Assembly: GCF_900142015.1 (NCBI RefSeq)
Contig: NZ_FQZN01000045.1
Span: forward strand, 1-38,350
Direction: 5' to 3'
Length of the DNA: 38,350 bases
From: Bacteroides stercorirosoris
GTDB taxonomy: Bacteria; Bacteroidota; Bacteroidia; Bacteroidales; Bacteroidaceae
The position numbers and the translations under genes are program-made. Positions 16,381-25,332 of the stretch are shown here, one piece after another. The notes below the pieces were generated by a model that did no database searches, had not been told where the DNA came from, and saw only the letters and a program-made list of their open reading frames with translations. The number at the start of each line of letters is the position of its first letter. Position 1 is the stretch's first letter.

Positions 16381-16423
16381 CAAAAGCCGCTCCCTACTTG
16401 TCTATTCTGGGGAACGGCTTTTG
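16381..16423 (+). terminator. Hairpin terminator after the small secreted protein gene
   Basis: CAAAAGCCG (16381-16389) pairs perfectly with CGGCTTTTG (16415-16423), extended inside by TCCC/GGGA. The following tract TTTTGCTGTTTC is only moderately T-rich, so it may be a weak terminator. Confidence 0.55.
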
Positions 16424-16496
16424 CTGTTTCTATCCAATACCTATTTATAAGTAGCGGATTCTACAACTCCACATTCAAATTACCTACATATAGCGA

Positions 16497-16527
16497 TTTC
16501 GCACATATCTCATTCTACATAACTTTG
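16497..16527 (+). promoter_or_regulatory. Bacteroides-type promoter of the TonB-receptor operon
   Basis: TAACTTTG at 16520-16527 matches the -7 box TAnnTTTG exactly. TTTC at 16497-16500 stands in for the -33 TTTG with a 19-bp spacer. Transcription would begin only about 10-15 nt before the receptor ATG at 16545. Confidence 0.6.
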
Positions 16528-16544
16528 CAGACAAATCCATAGAG

Positions 16545-19280
16545 ATGTTTCGCAAAGTATTATATATCATAACAATCCTGTTTATCAATCACTTGTCTGC
16601 CTCTGCCCAACATGGTTACACCCTCACCGGAACTATACAAGATGCGCAGACCAAAGAACCTTTAAGTTTTGCCACCATTCAGCTACAGACATCGGATAGG
16701 ACTTGGTATGGTGCTCTCAGCGACCAAAACGGCCGGTATTCTTTCGCCAAATTAGCAGCCGGAACATATACAGCAACCGTTTCTTATCTGGGATATGACA
16801 AGCTGACAAAGACTTTCTCTATCTCCAAAAATACAATCCTATCTTTCCAACTCACTTCATCGACCATGGCACTGAATGAGGTAGTGATTACCGCTTCGGA
16901 GTCGAAGGGACTGACCAGTGCGTCAAAGATAGACCGCAGGGCCATGGAGCATCTGCAACCGACAAGTTTCACCGACCTGCTGGAATTACTTCCCGGCGGA
17001 AAGTCCGTTGACCCGAACATGGGCAGTGCCAACCTGATAAAAATCCGTGAAGCCGGAAGCACCAGTGAGACTATCGCCTCTTTAGGAGTAGGATTCGTAG
17101 TGGACGGTATGACCGTTAACACCGATGCCAACCTGCAATACCTGCAAGGAACAAATCAGGGTGACAAAGAGTCCGTATCTAAAGGTGTAGACATGCGTAC
17201 ACTTTCAACTGACAACATAGAAAGCGTGGAAATCATCCGAGGAATACCTTCTGTGGAATACGGCAACCTGACCGGAGGATTAGTGAACATCAAACGGAAA
17301 TCAAGCGCCTCCCCCCTGACCGCACGTTTCAAAGCAGACCAGGTAGGCAAACTGTTCTCTGCCGGAAAAGGTTGGGCAATCAGCGGCACCAATGTCCTGA
17401 ATCTGGACCTTAGCTACCTGGACTCGAAAGTAGACCCGCGCGACAGCCGTGAAAACTACAAACGCATAACCGCATCCGCCCGCCTGAACACCAACTACAA
17501 AGCAAAGATCGGACACATAGACTGGCGTATCAACGCCGATTACACCGGTTCGTTCGACAATGTGAAGCGGGATAAAGATATTACCGTAAAGGAGGATTCT
17601 TACAAGTCCTCTTATGATAAAATGACGCTGGGCGGCGAGTGGGTGTTGAAGCGCCCCGAGCACTCGTTCCTGCGCCAACTGCGTGCCAATGCATCTGTTT
17701 CACAAGAATTCAGCCAGATAAAAGAACGGAAGTCGGTATCACTGGACCGCCCCACAGGCATCCCCAACAGTACGGCACAAGGAGAGGCGGACGGACTTTA
17801 TCTCCCTTACAACTATGTAGCGGACATGCTTATTGACGGTAAGCCTTTTTACGCAAGTGCCAAAGTTATCAGCGACTTTGCATTCAAATGGCTGAAAAGT
17901 TCGCATACGCTAAAAGCCGGTGCAGAGTGGAACTTAAGTAAAAATTTCGGTGACGGACAGGTGTACGACATCACCCGGCCACTGCAAACAGCTTCAACCA
18001 CCCGCCCAAGAAGTTACAATGAAATACCTGCCCGTCAGGATTTATCCATTTATGCAGAAGAACAAATGAAGTTGTCTCTCGGTAAGCATGAAATCTATCT
18101 CTCGGCCGGTATACGCGCCAACTCCCTAATCGGATTATCCGGCAGGTTTGCCATGCAGGGAAAATTCTATTTCGACCCGCGCTTCAACTTGAAATGGAGT
18201 CTGCCTGCTCTCGGTAAAAATGAGGATTGGCTTATTGACATTTCCGGCGGCATAGGTTGGTTGTCGAGAATGCCGACCACAGCACAGCTCTATCCGGACG
18301 CTCTATACGTAGACGTTGTACAACTGAATTATTACCATAACAATCCCGATTTCCGCCGCATCAACCTGATGACCTACAAATGGGATAATACGAACTATGA
18401 CCTGAAACCGGCACGTAACCGGAAATGGGAAGCAAGATTGAACGTAACCCATAACGGTTACGGATTTGCAGTCACTTACTTTCAAGAGCGCATGGACAAT
18501 GCTTTCCGGGATATTTCTTATTACCAGACGCTGGCTTATAAAAAATATGATTCATCGTCCATCAACTCTTCTGAACTAACCGGACCACCGGCATTGGAGG
18601 AACTGACTTATGCGGAAGACACTATGATCAATGCATATAGGACAGCGGGCAATGGCACGCGTGTACACAAAGAAGGGATAGAATTCACCTTCCACACACC
18701 GCGTATCAAGCAGCTGCAAACAAGGTTTACGGTTACAGGAGCCTGGCTGAAAAGTACATACAGCAACAGCGTGCTGCTATATAGGGAGTCGTCCGTTGTG
18801 ATTAACGGAGAACAGTTAAGATACGTAGGCCTGTATGACTGGGATTCTAATTCCAGAGCTCAGGAAACATTCAACACCAACCTCACCGCCGACACTTATC
18901 TGCAAAGAATCGGTATGTCTTTCTCACTGACCGCACAATGCACATGGTACACCTCCGGCCAGCCATTATGGAATAGCGGTATGCCCATCAGCTACGTTGA
19001 CAAAGGAGGAAATGTGCATCAGTTTACCGAAGCAGACGCTACCGATGCCCAACTGCAACATCTGGTAACCAAACATGGAGAAAATTACTTTGACCGTGTA
19101 ACAGTTCCTTTTGAAATGACCGTCAATCTGAAAGCAACCAAGAGAATCGGAAAATATATGGATTTATCTCTGTACGTAAACCGAATATTGACCATAGCAC
19201 CCGATTATCACAGAGGGACTCAACTTGTAAGACGCGTCATGAACCCCTACTTCGGTATGGAAGCTAATTTAAGATTTTAA
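16545..19280 (+). CDS. TonB-dependent outer-membrane receptor
   Basis: This 911-aa protein has a signal peptide ending near SASAQ and a carboxypeptidase-regulatory-like beta-sandwich (about 25-110; GTIQDAQTKEPLSFATIQL, FAKLAAGTYTATVSYLGY). A plug domain follows (about 115-250; LNEVVITASE, VEIIRGIPSVEYGNLTGGLVNIK), then a 22-strand-type barrel ending in Phe (GMEANLRF). It should import a large or scarce ligand using TonB/ExbBD energy. Instead of a SusD partner, the next gene is a DUF4876-type lipoprotein, which argues against a glycan-use locus. The ligand is not known; the downstream PepSY protein hints at a metal or metallophore. Confidence 0.92.
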   Translation: MFRKVLYIITILFINHLSASAQHGYTLTGTIQDAQTKEPLSFATIQLQTSDRTWYGALSDQNGRYSFAKLAAGTYTATVSYLGYDKLTKTFSISKNTILSFQLTSSTMALNEVVITASESKGLTSASKIDRRAMEHLQPTSFTDLLELLPGGKSVDPNMGSANLIKIREAGSTSETIASLGVGFVVDGMTVNTDANLQYLQGTNQGDKESVSKGVDMRTLSTDNIESVEIIRGIPSVEYGNLTGGLVNIKRKSSASPLTARFKADQVGKLFSAGKGWAISGTNVLNLDLSYLDSKVDPRDSRENYKRITASARLNTNYKAKIGHIDWRINADYTGSFDNVKRDKDITVKEDSYKSSYDKMTLGGEWVLKRPEHSFLRQLRANASVSQEFSQIKERKSVSLDRPTGIPNSTAQGEADGLYLPYNYVADMLIDGKPFYASAKVISDFAFKWLKSSHTLKAGAEWNLSKNFGDGQVYDITRPLQTASTTRPRSYNEIPARQDLSIYAEEQMKLSLGKHEIYLSAGIRANSLIGLSGRFAMQGKFYFDPRFNLKWSLPALGKNEDWLIDISGGIGWLSRMPTTAQLYPDALYVDVVQLNYYHNNPDFRRINLMTYKWDNTNYDLKPARNRKWEARLNVTHNGYGFAVTYFQERMDNAFRDISYYQTLAYKKYDSSSINSSELTGPPALEELTYAEDTMINAYRTAGNGTRVHKEGIEFTFHTPRIKQLQTRFTVTGAWLKSTYSNSVLLYRESSVVINGEQLRYVGLYDWDSNSRAQETFNTNLTADTYLQRIGMSFSLTAQCTWYTSGQPLWNSGMPISYVDKGGNVHQFTEADATDAQLQHLVTKHGENYFDRVTVPFEMTVNLKATKRIGKYMDLSLYVNRILTIAPDYHRGTQLVRRVMNPYFGMEANLRF

Positions 19281-19307
19281 TATTAATACATAAAACAATA
19301 GACTAAG

Positions 19308-20600
19308 ATGAAAAAAGTGAAGTATTTAGCATTGGCAGTCCTGCTAACAGGAAGCTTTGCCATGACAAGTTGTAGTGACGACGACGTGGCCACCACCCAA
19401 GTGAACGCGAATCTGAACATCAGTAACAGTATCGGAAACGACCTGACGGTAAAAACGGGAACATATACTTTTGCCAATGTCAGTACAGGACTTGAGACGA
19501 CCATTGACTATGGTTCTACCTTGACCCGTGCCGCCTCCGAAAGCACATTGGCCACCTTGACGGACGGGTTGTATAATGTAACCTTTATAGGTACGGCAAC
19601 CTACACTTATACCGAAACCCAGATAGTGGAAAACGAAGAAGTAGAAGTGGAGAAGACAGCCGAAGCCGACATTCAAGGTTCGCAGCAAAATGTGGAAGTA
19701 AAAGGTGGCAGCGTAACTCTGAACCTGACCGTTTACGTGCAGAACAAAGATGAAAAAGGCAACTTCGTGATTGCCGAGATATTTGCCGGCGGTTCATACA
19801 ATACAGCAACCGGTAAGCAATATAACGGCGACCAATATATCCGCATCCACAACAACTCTTCCGAAACACTTTATGCTGACGGATTGGTATTGCTGGAATC
19901 TAAATTTACTACCAGTCAGAAGTTCGATTATACTCCCAACGTTATGGATCAGGCCATGGTGGTACAAGTAGTAGCCAGAGTTCCCGGTACCGGAAAAGAA
20001 CACCCTGTTCTGCCGGGGAAAAGCATCATTTTATGCGACAATGCCATTGATCATACGGAAGCACTGTCCACCTCGGCTAATTTGACTAACGCCGACTTTG
20101 AATGGTATACGGGCGGCACTTCCTCAAACCCGGATGTAGATAATCCTGATGTGCCCAACTTGGATATGATCTTCAATTATACAAAAACTGTCTGGTTGTT
20201 AGCCAAGCAGGGCAACAGAGCTTATGCCATCGGCCGCATACCGGAAGGAATAAGTTCGGAAAATTTCATTGCAGACAACTTATATGACGGTACCTATATA
20301 GCCGTCAACGGAAAAGAAATGCCGGTAACGAACGCATATAAATTCCCTAATGAATGGATTATCGATGCCGTCAACTTAAGTCCGAAAACCGCATACGTAT
20401 GGAATGTGGTAAGTCCTGCCCTGGACATGGGATATTCTTATATAGGAGAAGGTACCGCGGCCGTTGAAAATGCCGGTAAAGCAGTGGTTCGCAGAACATC
20501 CTACACCACCGAAGACGGACGCGCGGTATTGCAGGACACCAACAACTCCAGCGTAGACTTCAAAGCCTCGGTACGCGCTACATTGTTACCTGCCCAATAA
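19308..20600 (+). CDS. DUF4876-type surface lipoprotein
   Basis: This 430-aa lipoprotein has signal MKKVKYLALAVLLTGSFAMTSC followed by SDDD, the acidic signature for surface export in Bacteroides. The N-terminal 130 residues look like a beta-sandwich (LTVKTGTYTFANVSTG). The following part (FVIAEIFAGGSYNTATGKQ, YIRIHNNSSETLYADGLVLL) resembles a lamin-tail-type fold. I recall this architecture as DUF4876, commonly found between a TonB receptor and a DUF6850 barrel. It probably caps or assists the receptor, as SusD does for SusC, although it is unrelated to SusD. It lies 27 bp after the receptor gene. Confidence 0.8.
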   Translation: MKKVKYLALAVLLTGSFAMTSCSDDDVATTQVNANLNISNSIGNDLTVKTGTYTFANVSTGLETTIDYGSTLTRAASESTLATLTDGLYNVTFIGTATYTYTETQIVENEEVEVEKTAEADIQGSQQNVEVKGGSVTLNLTVYVQNKDEKGNFVIAEIFAGGSYNTATGKQYNGDQYIRIHNNSSETLYADGLVLLESKFTTSQKFDYTPNVMDQAMVVQVVARVPGTGKEHPVLPGKSIILCDNAIDHTEALSTSANLTNADFEWYTGGTSSNPDVDNPDVPNLDMIFNYTKTVWLLAKQGNRAYAIGRIPEGISSENFIADNLYDGTYIAVNGKEMPVTNAYKFPNEWIIDAVNLSPKTAYVWNVVSPALDMGYSYIGEGTAAVENAGKAVVRRTSYTTEDGRAVLQDTNNSSVDFKASVRATLLPAQ

Positions 20601-20613
20601 TAAAAGACCAAGC

Positions 20614-22155
20614 ATGAAGCAACGTTTCCTTATCCTATCAGCCATAATCTGCCTGCTGCCTATCAAACTGATGGCGGCAGACACGCTGACCGTTGAACAA
20701 AAAATAGTGTCGGAATACAGTCACAAAGCTGTATTCCGCAATCAGATATGGCAGAATATCGCTATTCGCTATGACCTGCGTCCTTTCAGTCTGACTACTG
20801 TCAGCGTGAACGGCCTTTATGAAGAGCGTGGCAATGCCGCATTAGCACAGGAAGGAAACGGAGAAAAGAACTTTAGCGCAGAGGTTAACTCTTCCGTCGT
20901 GCTGAATCAGCGTAACCGACTTTTCGGAACCGCCTCCTACCGCAACGGACGCAGGGAAAATGTGATTTGGAATGAGAATTCAGACTATTCACTGATTTAT
21001 CCGTATGTAGTGGGTGATTCTATTGGCGGCTACATGAAAGAAGAAGAATATAAATTCTCCGGAGGATATACCCACCGCTTTGGCAAGTGGACTGCCGGTG
21101 CCGAACTGGCATACCGTGCCGTGATTGCTTACCGCGACAAGGACCCGCGCCCGCGGAACATCATTTCCGATTTGCAGGCATGTCTTGCGCTTTCACGCAA
21201 TCTGGGAGGAAAGTACATATTAGGCCTTTCGGTGCAGGCACGCCAATATAACCAGAAAAGTGACATCAAATTCCTTGCCGACAAAGGTTCTACTTCCGTT
21301 TATCAGATGTTGGGATTGGGAATGGATTATGTACGTTTTGCAAGTTCACAAACATCCTCCCGCTACACCGGTTCGGGAATAGGCGGCAGCATCGACCTGT
21401 TGCCGATAAGCAAGCATGGAGAATGCAACGGATTCTCCGCCTCACTGCGTACCGACTATTTCCATCTGACAAAGGAACTGGTCAGCGTCAACTATGCCCC
21501 GATCAATGAAGTCAGAAACGTAAACGTCTCCCTTGAAAGTGCATGGACACGCCGGAACCGAGAATGGGAATATGGGGTACGCCTACTTGCCGCAATACAA
21601 CAACGCACAGGGATTGAAAATATCTTCGGTGACCCGACTGGCAATGTTTACCCTAAAATCAGTAGCGTAGACCAGTTCAAGAATACCACCTTGCAGGCTG
21701 CATTAAAAGGAATGATAGGGCAACGCCTCAACGAGAACCGTCACTGGGGATGGACTTTGCTCCCCACCGTCAGCTACGGACAAACCAAACCGGAATATAA
21801 AGACAACGGGCGCTACGTTGAAATAGCCTCTGCCAGCGGCGGACTGGAAGCGCAATCGCTCTGGAAAGTATCGAAAGTGCTGTTAGCGGCAAGCATTGCC
21901 GGAGGATATACCTCCAATGTGAAGTCCGAGTATTCCCTGACGGGACTGGACAGTAAGGGATCAGTAGGCAGCACTTTACTCTCGAACATCGATTATCTGA
22001 GTGACGACCACGCCTCCATCGCCCTCAAACTGCGCGGAGACTACATCCTCAGCGACCGATATGCCGTGTTCCTCTCAGCCGACTGGCTACACCAGGAATA
22101 CAATAAATGTGGCGGAACAGACCGGATAGAAGTATCTCTGGGAGTTACTTTCTAA
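20614..22155 (+). CDS. DUF6850-type outer-membrane beta-barrel protein
   Basis: This 513-aa protein has signal MKQRFLILSAIICLLPIKLMA. Beyond it are alternating amphipathic strands rich in aromatic residues (FSAEVNSSVVLNQRNRLFG, YKFSGGYTHRFGKWTAGAEL), ending IEVSLGVTF with a terminal Phe as in outer-membrane barrels. From memory this is the DUF6850 family that follows DUF4876 genes. It has no plug domain, so it is not itself a TonB receptor. It could be a pore or structural partner for the receptor-lipoprotein pair. It starts 13 bp after the lipoprotein gene. Confidence 0.75.
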   Translation: MKQRFLILSAIICLLPIKLMAADTLTVEQKIVSEYSHKAVFRNQIWQNIAIRYDLRPFSLTTVSVNGLYEERGNAALAQEGNGEKNFSAEVNSSVVLNQRNRLFGTASYRNGRRENVIWNENSDYSLIYPYVVGDSIGGYMKEEEYKFSGGYTHRFGKWTAGAELAYRAVIAYRDKDPRPRNIISDLQACLALSRNLGGKYILGLSVQARQYNQKSDIKFLADKGSTSVYQMLGLGMDYVRFASSQTSSRYTGSGIGGSIDLLPISKHGECNGFSASLRTDYFHLTKELVSVNYAPINEVRNVNVSLESAWTRRNREWEYGVRLLAAIQQRTGIENIFGDPTGNVYPKISSVDQFKNTTLQAALKGMIGQRLNENRHWGWTLLPTVSYGQTKPEYKDNGRYVEIASASGGLEAQSLWKVSKVLLAASIAGGYTSNVKSEYSLTGLDSKGSVGSTLLSNIDYLSDDHASIALKLRGDYILSDRYAVFLSADWLHQEYNKCGGTDRIEVSLGVTF

Positions 22156-22232
22156 GGAAATCACCCCGCCAATTATCTATAGTGAATTACGTAATAAACA
22201 AAAGTATAACTAACAATAAAACCAAAACAACA

Positions 22233-22817
22233 ATGAGTACTAAAACATTATCAATCGCAGCCGCCATCATGGCGTTATTCTTTATCGGGACTTCCTGCAG
22301 CAACAAGCAAAAGAGCACCGAAGAAACCGCAACCACCGAACAGACCTCCGGTGCCATGGAGATAGACGACCTCCTTGCCAATGCCGAGTCATTGACCGAC
22401 CAGGAAGTCACCATCGAAGGTGTATGCACACATGCCTGCAAGCACGGTGCCACCAAAATCTTCCTGATGGGCAGTGACGACACGCAGACCATCCGCGTAG
22501 AAGCCGCCAAGTTGGGTTCATTTGATACGAAATGCGTCAACAGCATCGTCCGCGTCACCGGAACCCTAAAAGAACAACGTGTGGACGAAGCATACCTGCA
22601 ACAATGGGAAGCCCGCCTGAAAACCGCTGCCGCCGAGAAGCACGGCGAAGGCGAAGCCGGATGCACCACCGAGAAGAAAGCACGTGGCGAAACTGCCAAT
22701 ACGCCCGAAGCCCGCATCGCCGACTTCCGCGCCAAGATAGCCAAACGTCAGGCTGAAACAGGAAAGCCCTATTTATCTTTCTACTTTATGGAAGCCGCAA
22801 ACTATGAAATTCAGTAA
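22233..22817 (+). CDS. OB-fold lipoprotein with CxHxCxH motif
   Basis: This 194-aa protein is read from ATG at 22233 (MSTKTLSIAAAIM), which places the signal correctly and puts Cys22 in lipobox GTSC. An earlier in-frame ATG lies inside the barrel gene and is unlikely. After an acidic Thr-rich linker comes an OB-fold-like region (about 45-125; TDQEVTIEGVCTHACKHGA, SIVRVTGTLKEQ). Cys65, His67, Cys69 and His71 form a CxHxCxH cluster that could bind a metal or heme. The C-terminal third is charged and helical. It overlaps the PepSY-type gene by 14 nt, so the two probably work together at the envelope. Confidence 0.75.
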   Translation: MSTKTLSIAAAIMALFFIGTSCSNKQKSTEETATTEQTSGAMEIDDLLANAESLTDQEVTIEGVCTHACKHGATKIFLMGSDDTQTIRVEAAKLGSFDTKCVNSIVRVTGTLKEQRVDEAYLQQWEARLKTAAAEKHGEGEAGCTTEKKARGETANTPEARIADFRAKIAKRQAETGKPYLSFYFMEAANYEIQ

Positions 22818-23376
22818 AACGGGAACCGTGCTCCGTAAATGGAGCCGGCTGATTCACCGGGATCTCTCATTCTTCTTTTCGGGGATGGTGCTGATATACG
22901 CCATCTCCGGAATTGTGATGAACCACCGGAATACGATAAACCCCAATTACTCAGTAGAGCGGCAGGAATACAGCATCACTGAAACGATGCCGCCACAAGC
23001 CGGAATGAAGAAAGACGATGTACTGAAACTGCTGGCACCACTTGGTGAAGAAAAGAACTACACCAAGCACTACTTCCCGAAGGAAGGCCAGATGAAGGTG
23101 TTCCTGAAAGGTGGTTCCAACCTGATGGTAAATCTGTCTACCAAGCAAGCCGTTTACGAGAAGCTGACACGCCGTCCGTTGATAAGCGCCCTGACCAAGC
23201 TGCACTATAATCCCGGAAAATGGTGGACTCACTTCGCAGATGTGTTTGCCGTGGGGCTTATTATCATCACCGTCACAGGACTCGTCATGGTGAAAGGACC
23301 GAAAGGTTTGTGGGGACGCGGGGGAATAGAATTGGTGGCGGGTATCCTCATTCCGATACTTTTTCTCTTTTTATGA
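22804..23376 (+). CDS. PepSY-associated transmembrane protein
   Basis: This 190-aa inner-membrane protein has one helix near residues 20-38 (SFFFSGMVLIYAISGIVM), then a periplasmic loop with a single PepSY-like unit (about 60-115). Two further helices lie at the C-terminus (FAVGLIIITVTGLVM, LVAGILIPILFLFL). The motifs LIHRDLSFFFSG and LHYNPGKWWTHFAD are typical of the PepSY-associated TM family. Longer relatives reduce ferric siderophores; this short form lacks much of that domain. Its presence is the main reason to suspect iron or another metal as the operon's cargo. It overlaps the OB-fold lipoprotein gene. Confidence 0.8.
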   Translation: MKFSKTGTVLRKWSRLIHRDLSFFFSGMVLIYAISGIVMNHRNTINPNYSVERQEYSITETMPPQAGMKKDDVLKLLAPLGEEKNYTKHYFPKEGQMKVFLKGGSNLMVNLSTKQAVYEKLTRRPLISALTKLHYNPGKWWTHFADVFAVGLIIITVTGLVMVKGPKGLWGRGGIELVAGILIPILFLFL

Positions 23377-23475
23377 ATTAATCCCATCAACAGGTAAGTC
23401 AAATACAACTTCGGTATAAGCGTAGGGTAAAGGTGCGGAACAAGTGATATAAATTGCCAACACCATGAGTCTTGC

Positions 23476-23560
23476 AGTTTCACTTAATAGGCACGATAGT
23501 TTCACAGGATAGAAACTTCAGTTCCTTAGGACAGAAACAAGAGTTTCACTTAACTGAAAC
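23476..23560. repeat. Intergenic GTTTC/GAAAC repeat cluster
   Basis: AGTTTCACTTAA occurs at 23476-23487 and again at 23542-23553. AGTTTC-8 bp-GAAACT (23498-23517) and GTTTCA-6 bp-TGAAAC (23543-23560) are inverted repeats. The cluster lies in the 262-bp spacer before the ABC ATPase gene. It may be a regulator-binding array or a dispersed intergenic repeat; no gene was found in the spacer. Confidence 0.55.
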
Positions 23561-23638
23561 AACAGTGCCTCCAGATTGGAATGAACAGCACCTTTTATCC
23601 CCTTTCTGCCGGACATTAATCAAAACAAAAAGAAATCA

Positions 23639-24526
23639 ATGGAGAACATCATTGAATGCAATAACCTGACGCACTATTATGGCAAAAGGTTAATTTACGA
23701 AGACCTCAGTTTCAGCGTACCGAAAGGACGCATCCTGGGACTGCTGGGCAAGAATGGTACAGGTAAAACCACAACCATCAATATATTGAGCGGTTACCTC
23801 AAGCCCCGCTCCGGTCAGTGCTCCATCTTCGGGCAGGACATACAGGCGATGCATCCCGGCACACGCCGCAACATCGGCCTGCTTATCGAGGGACACGTGC
23901 AATACCAATTCATGACCATCCGCGAAATCGAGAAGTTCTACTCCGCTTTCTATCCGGGACAGTGGCGCAAAGAAGCCTACTACGACCTGATGGACAAACT
24001 GAAAGTAGCTCCCAAACAACGTATCTCGCGCATGTCCTGCGGACAACGTTCGCAAGTGGCCCTGGGACTTATCCTGGCGCAGAATCCAGAACTACTGGTT
24101 CTGGACGACTTCTCCCTCGGACTGGACCCCGGCTACCGCCGCCTCTTCGTGGACTATCTGCGCGACTATGCCCGCTCGGAAAACAAAACAGTTTTTCTGA
24201 CCTCACACATCATTCAGGACATGGAACGCCTCGTGGACGACTGTATCATCATGGACTACGGCCGCATCCTCATTCAGCAACCCGTAAAAGAACTGCTGGA
24301 CACCGCACGCCGCTACACCTGCACCCTGCCCGAAGGTTACAAGATGCCCGAAGACAAGGACTTTTATCATCCATCCGTCATCCGGAACACGCTGGAGACT
24401 TTCTCATTCTTAAACCTGCAAGAAGTGGAAAACCGCTTCAAAGCCTTGCAAGTGCCTTACAGCAACTTGAAATGTGAGACTGCGAACCTGGAAGATGTTT
24501 TCATCGGCCTGACCGGAAAGTATTAA
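23639..24526 (+). CDS. ABC transporter ATP-binding protein with altered Walker B
   Basis: This 295-aa ATPase has Walker A LLGKNGTGKTT and the H-loop in FLTSHIIQDMERL. The signature reads MSCGQRSQ instead of LSGGQ. Walker B reads LLVLDDFSLGLDP, so the usual catalytic Glu is Asp and the following Pro is Phe. The C-terminal 75 residues are an extension typical of drug- or lipid-type exporters. It probably pairs with the permease 101 bp downstream. The changes suggest slow hydrolysis or a regulatory ATPase. Its link to the TonB operon upstream is by position only. Confidence 0.82.
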   Translation: MENIIECNNLTHYYGKRLIYEDLSFSVPKGRILGLLGKNGTGKTTTINILSGYLKPRSGQCSIFGQDIQAMHPGTRRNIGLLIEGHVQYQFMTIREIEKFYSAFYPGQWRKEAYYDLMDKLKVAPKQRISRMSCGQRSQVALGLILAQNPELLVLDDFSLGLDPGYRRLFVDYLRDYARSENKTVFLTSHIIQDMERLVDDCIIMDYGRILIQQPVKELLDTARRYTCTLPEGYKMPEDKDFYHPSVIRNTLETFSFLNLQEVENRFKALQVPYSNLKCETANLEDVFIGLTGKY

Positions 24527-24627
24527 TCAGTCATTAGTGATTAGTTATTTGCTGATGATAACAGAATATCACAGCACAATGACACAAACTAATAACTTAT
24601 AACTAACAACCAATAACTAATTTCATT

Positions 24628-25296
24628 ATGAGCGCTATATTTTATAAAGAATGGATTAAAACCCGCTGGTACTTGCTGCTTGCACTCCTTGTGACGCTTG
24701 GTTTTGCCGGTTACTCGATGTTACGCATCAACCGTGTGGCCAGCATGAAAGGCGTGGAACACGTCTGGGAAGTAATGCTGGCACGAGATACCGTATTCGT
24801 TGATTTACTGGAATACATACCTCTGCTGACCGGGATATTGCTCGCATTAGTACAGTTCGTGCCCGAAATGCACCGCAAATGCCTGAAACTGACTCTGCAC
24901 CTGCCCTATCCGCAACTCCGCATGATTAACCTGATGTTGTTTTACGGTCTGCTGGCACTGGTCATCAGTTTTGCCGCCAACTATCTACTGATGGGAATTT
25001 ACATGCAGGACATCCTTGCACCGGAACTATATTCACGGATTCTTCTGACAGCACTCCCCTGGTATCTGGCAGGTATTGCCGCTTATCTTCTGATTTCGTG
25101 GATATGCCTGGAACCGACCTGGAAACGCCGTGTCCTCAATCTGGTAATCTCCGTCCTGCTGCTGCGTATCTTCTTCCTCGCACCGGCACCGGAAGCCTAC
25201 AATGCTTTCCTGCCCTGGCTGGCAATCTACACCCTGCTCACGGCAAGCCTCTCATGGCTGTCCATCACACGGTTCAAGGTGGGCAAACAAGATTAA
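24628..25296 (+). CDS. ABC-2-like membrane permease
   Basis: This 222-aa protein has six likely membrane helices, the first at about 12-30 (WYLLLALLVTLGFAGYSML) and the others near 62, 105, 140, 172 and 195. No signal peptide or soluble domain is seen. The order ATPase, permease, DUF4857-like protein and the size fit an ABC-2-type exporter subunit. The substrate is unknown. The 101-bp spacer before it holds short AACTAATAAC-like repeats. Confidence 0.7.
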   Translation: MSAIFYKEWIKTRWYLLLALLVTLGFAGYSMLRINRVASMKGVEHVWEVMLARDTVFVDLLEYIPLLTGILLALVQFVPEMHRKCLKLTLHLPYPQLRMINLMLFYGLLALVISFAANYLLMGIYMQDILAPELYSRILLTALPWYLAGIAAYLLISWICLEPTWKRRVLNLVISVLLLRIFFLAPAPEAYNAFLPWLAIYTLLTASLSWLSITRFKVGKQD

Positions 25297-25332
25297 ACAG
25301 GTTATAAATTCACTCTTAAGAACGAAAAGACA

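Noticed and set aside
16135..16383. Reverse-strand frame over the small secreted protein gene
   Set aside because: It is the mirror of the Glu/Pro/Lys repeats; the plus-strand frame has a good signal peptide and terminator.
22107..22232. Longer OB-fold protein beginning inside the barrel gene
   Set aside because: The extension would bury the lipoprotein signal; ATG at 22233 places it at the N-terminus.
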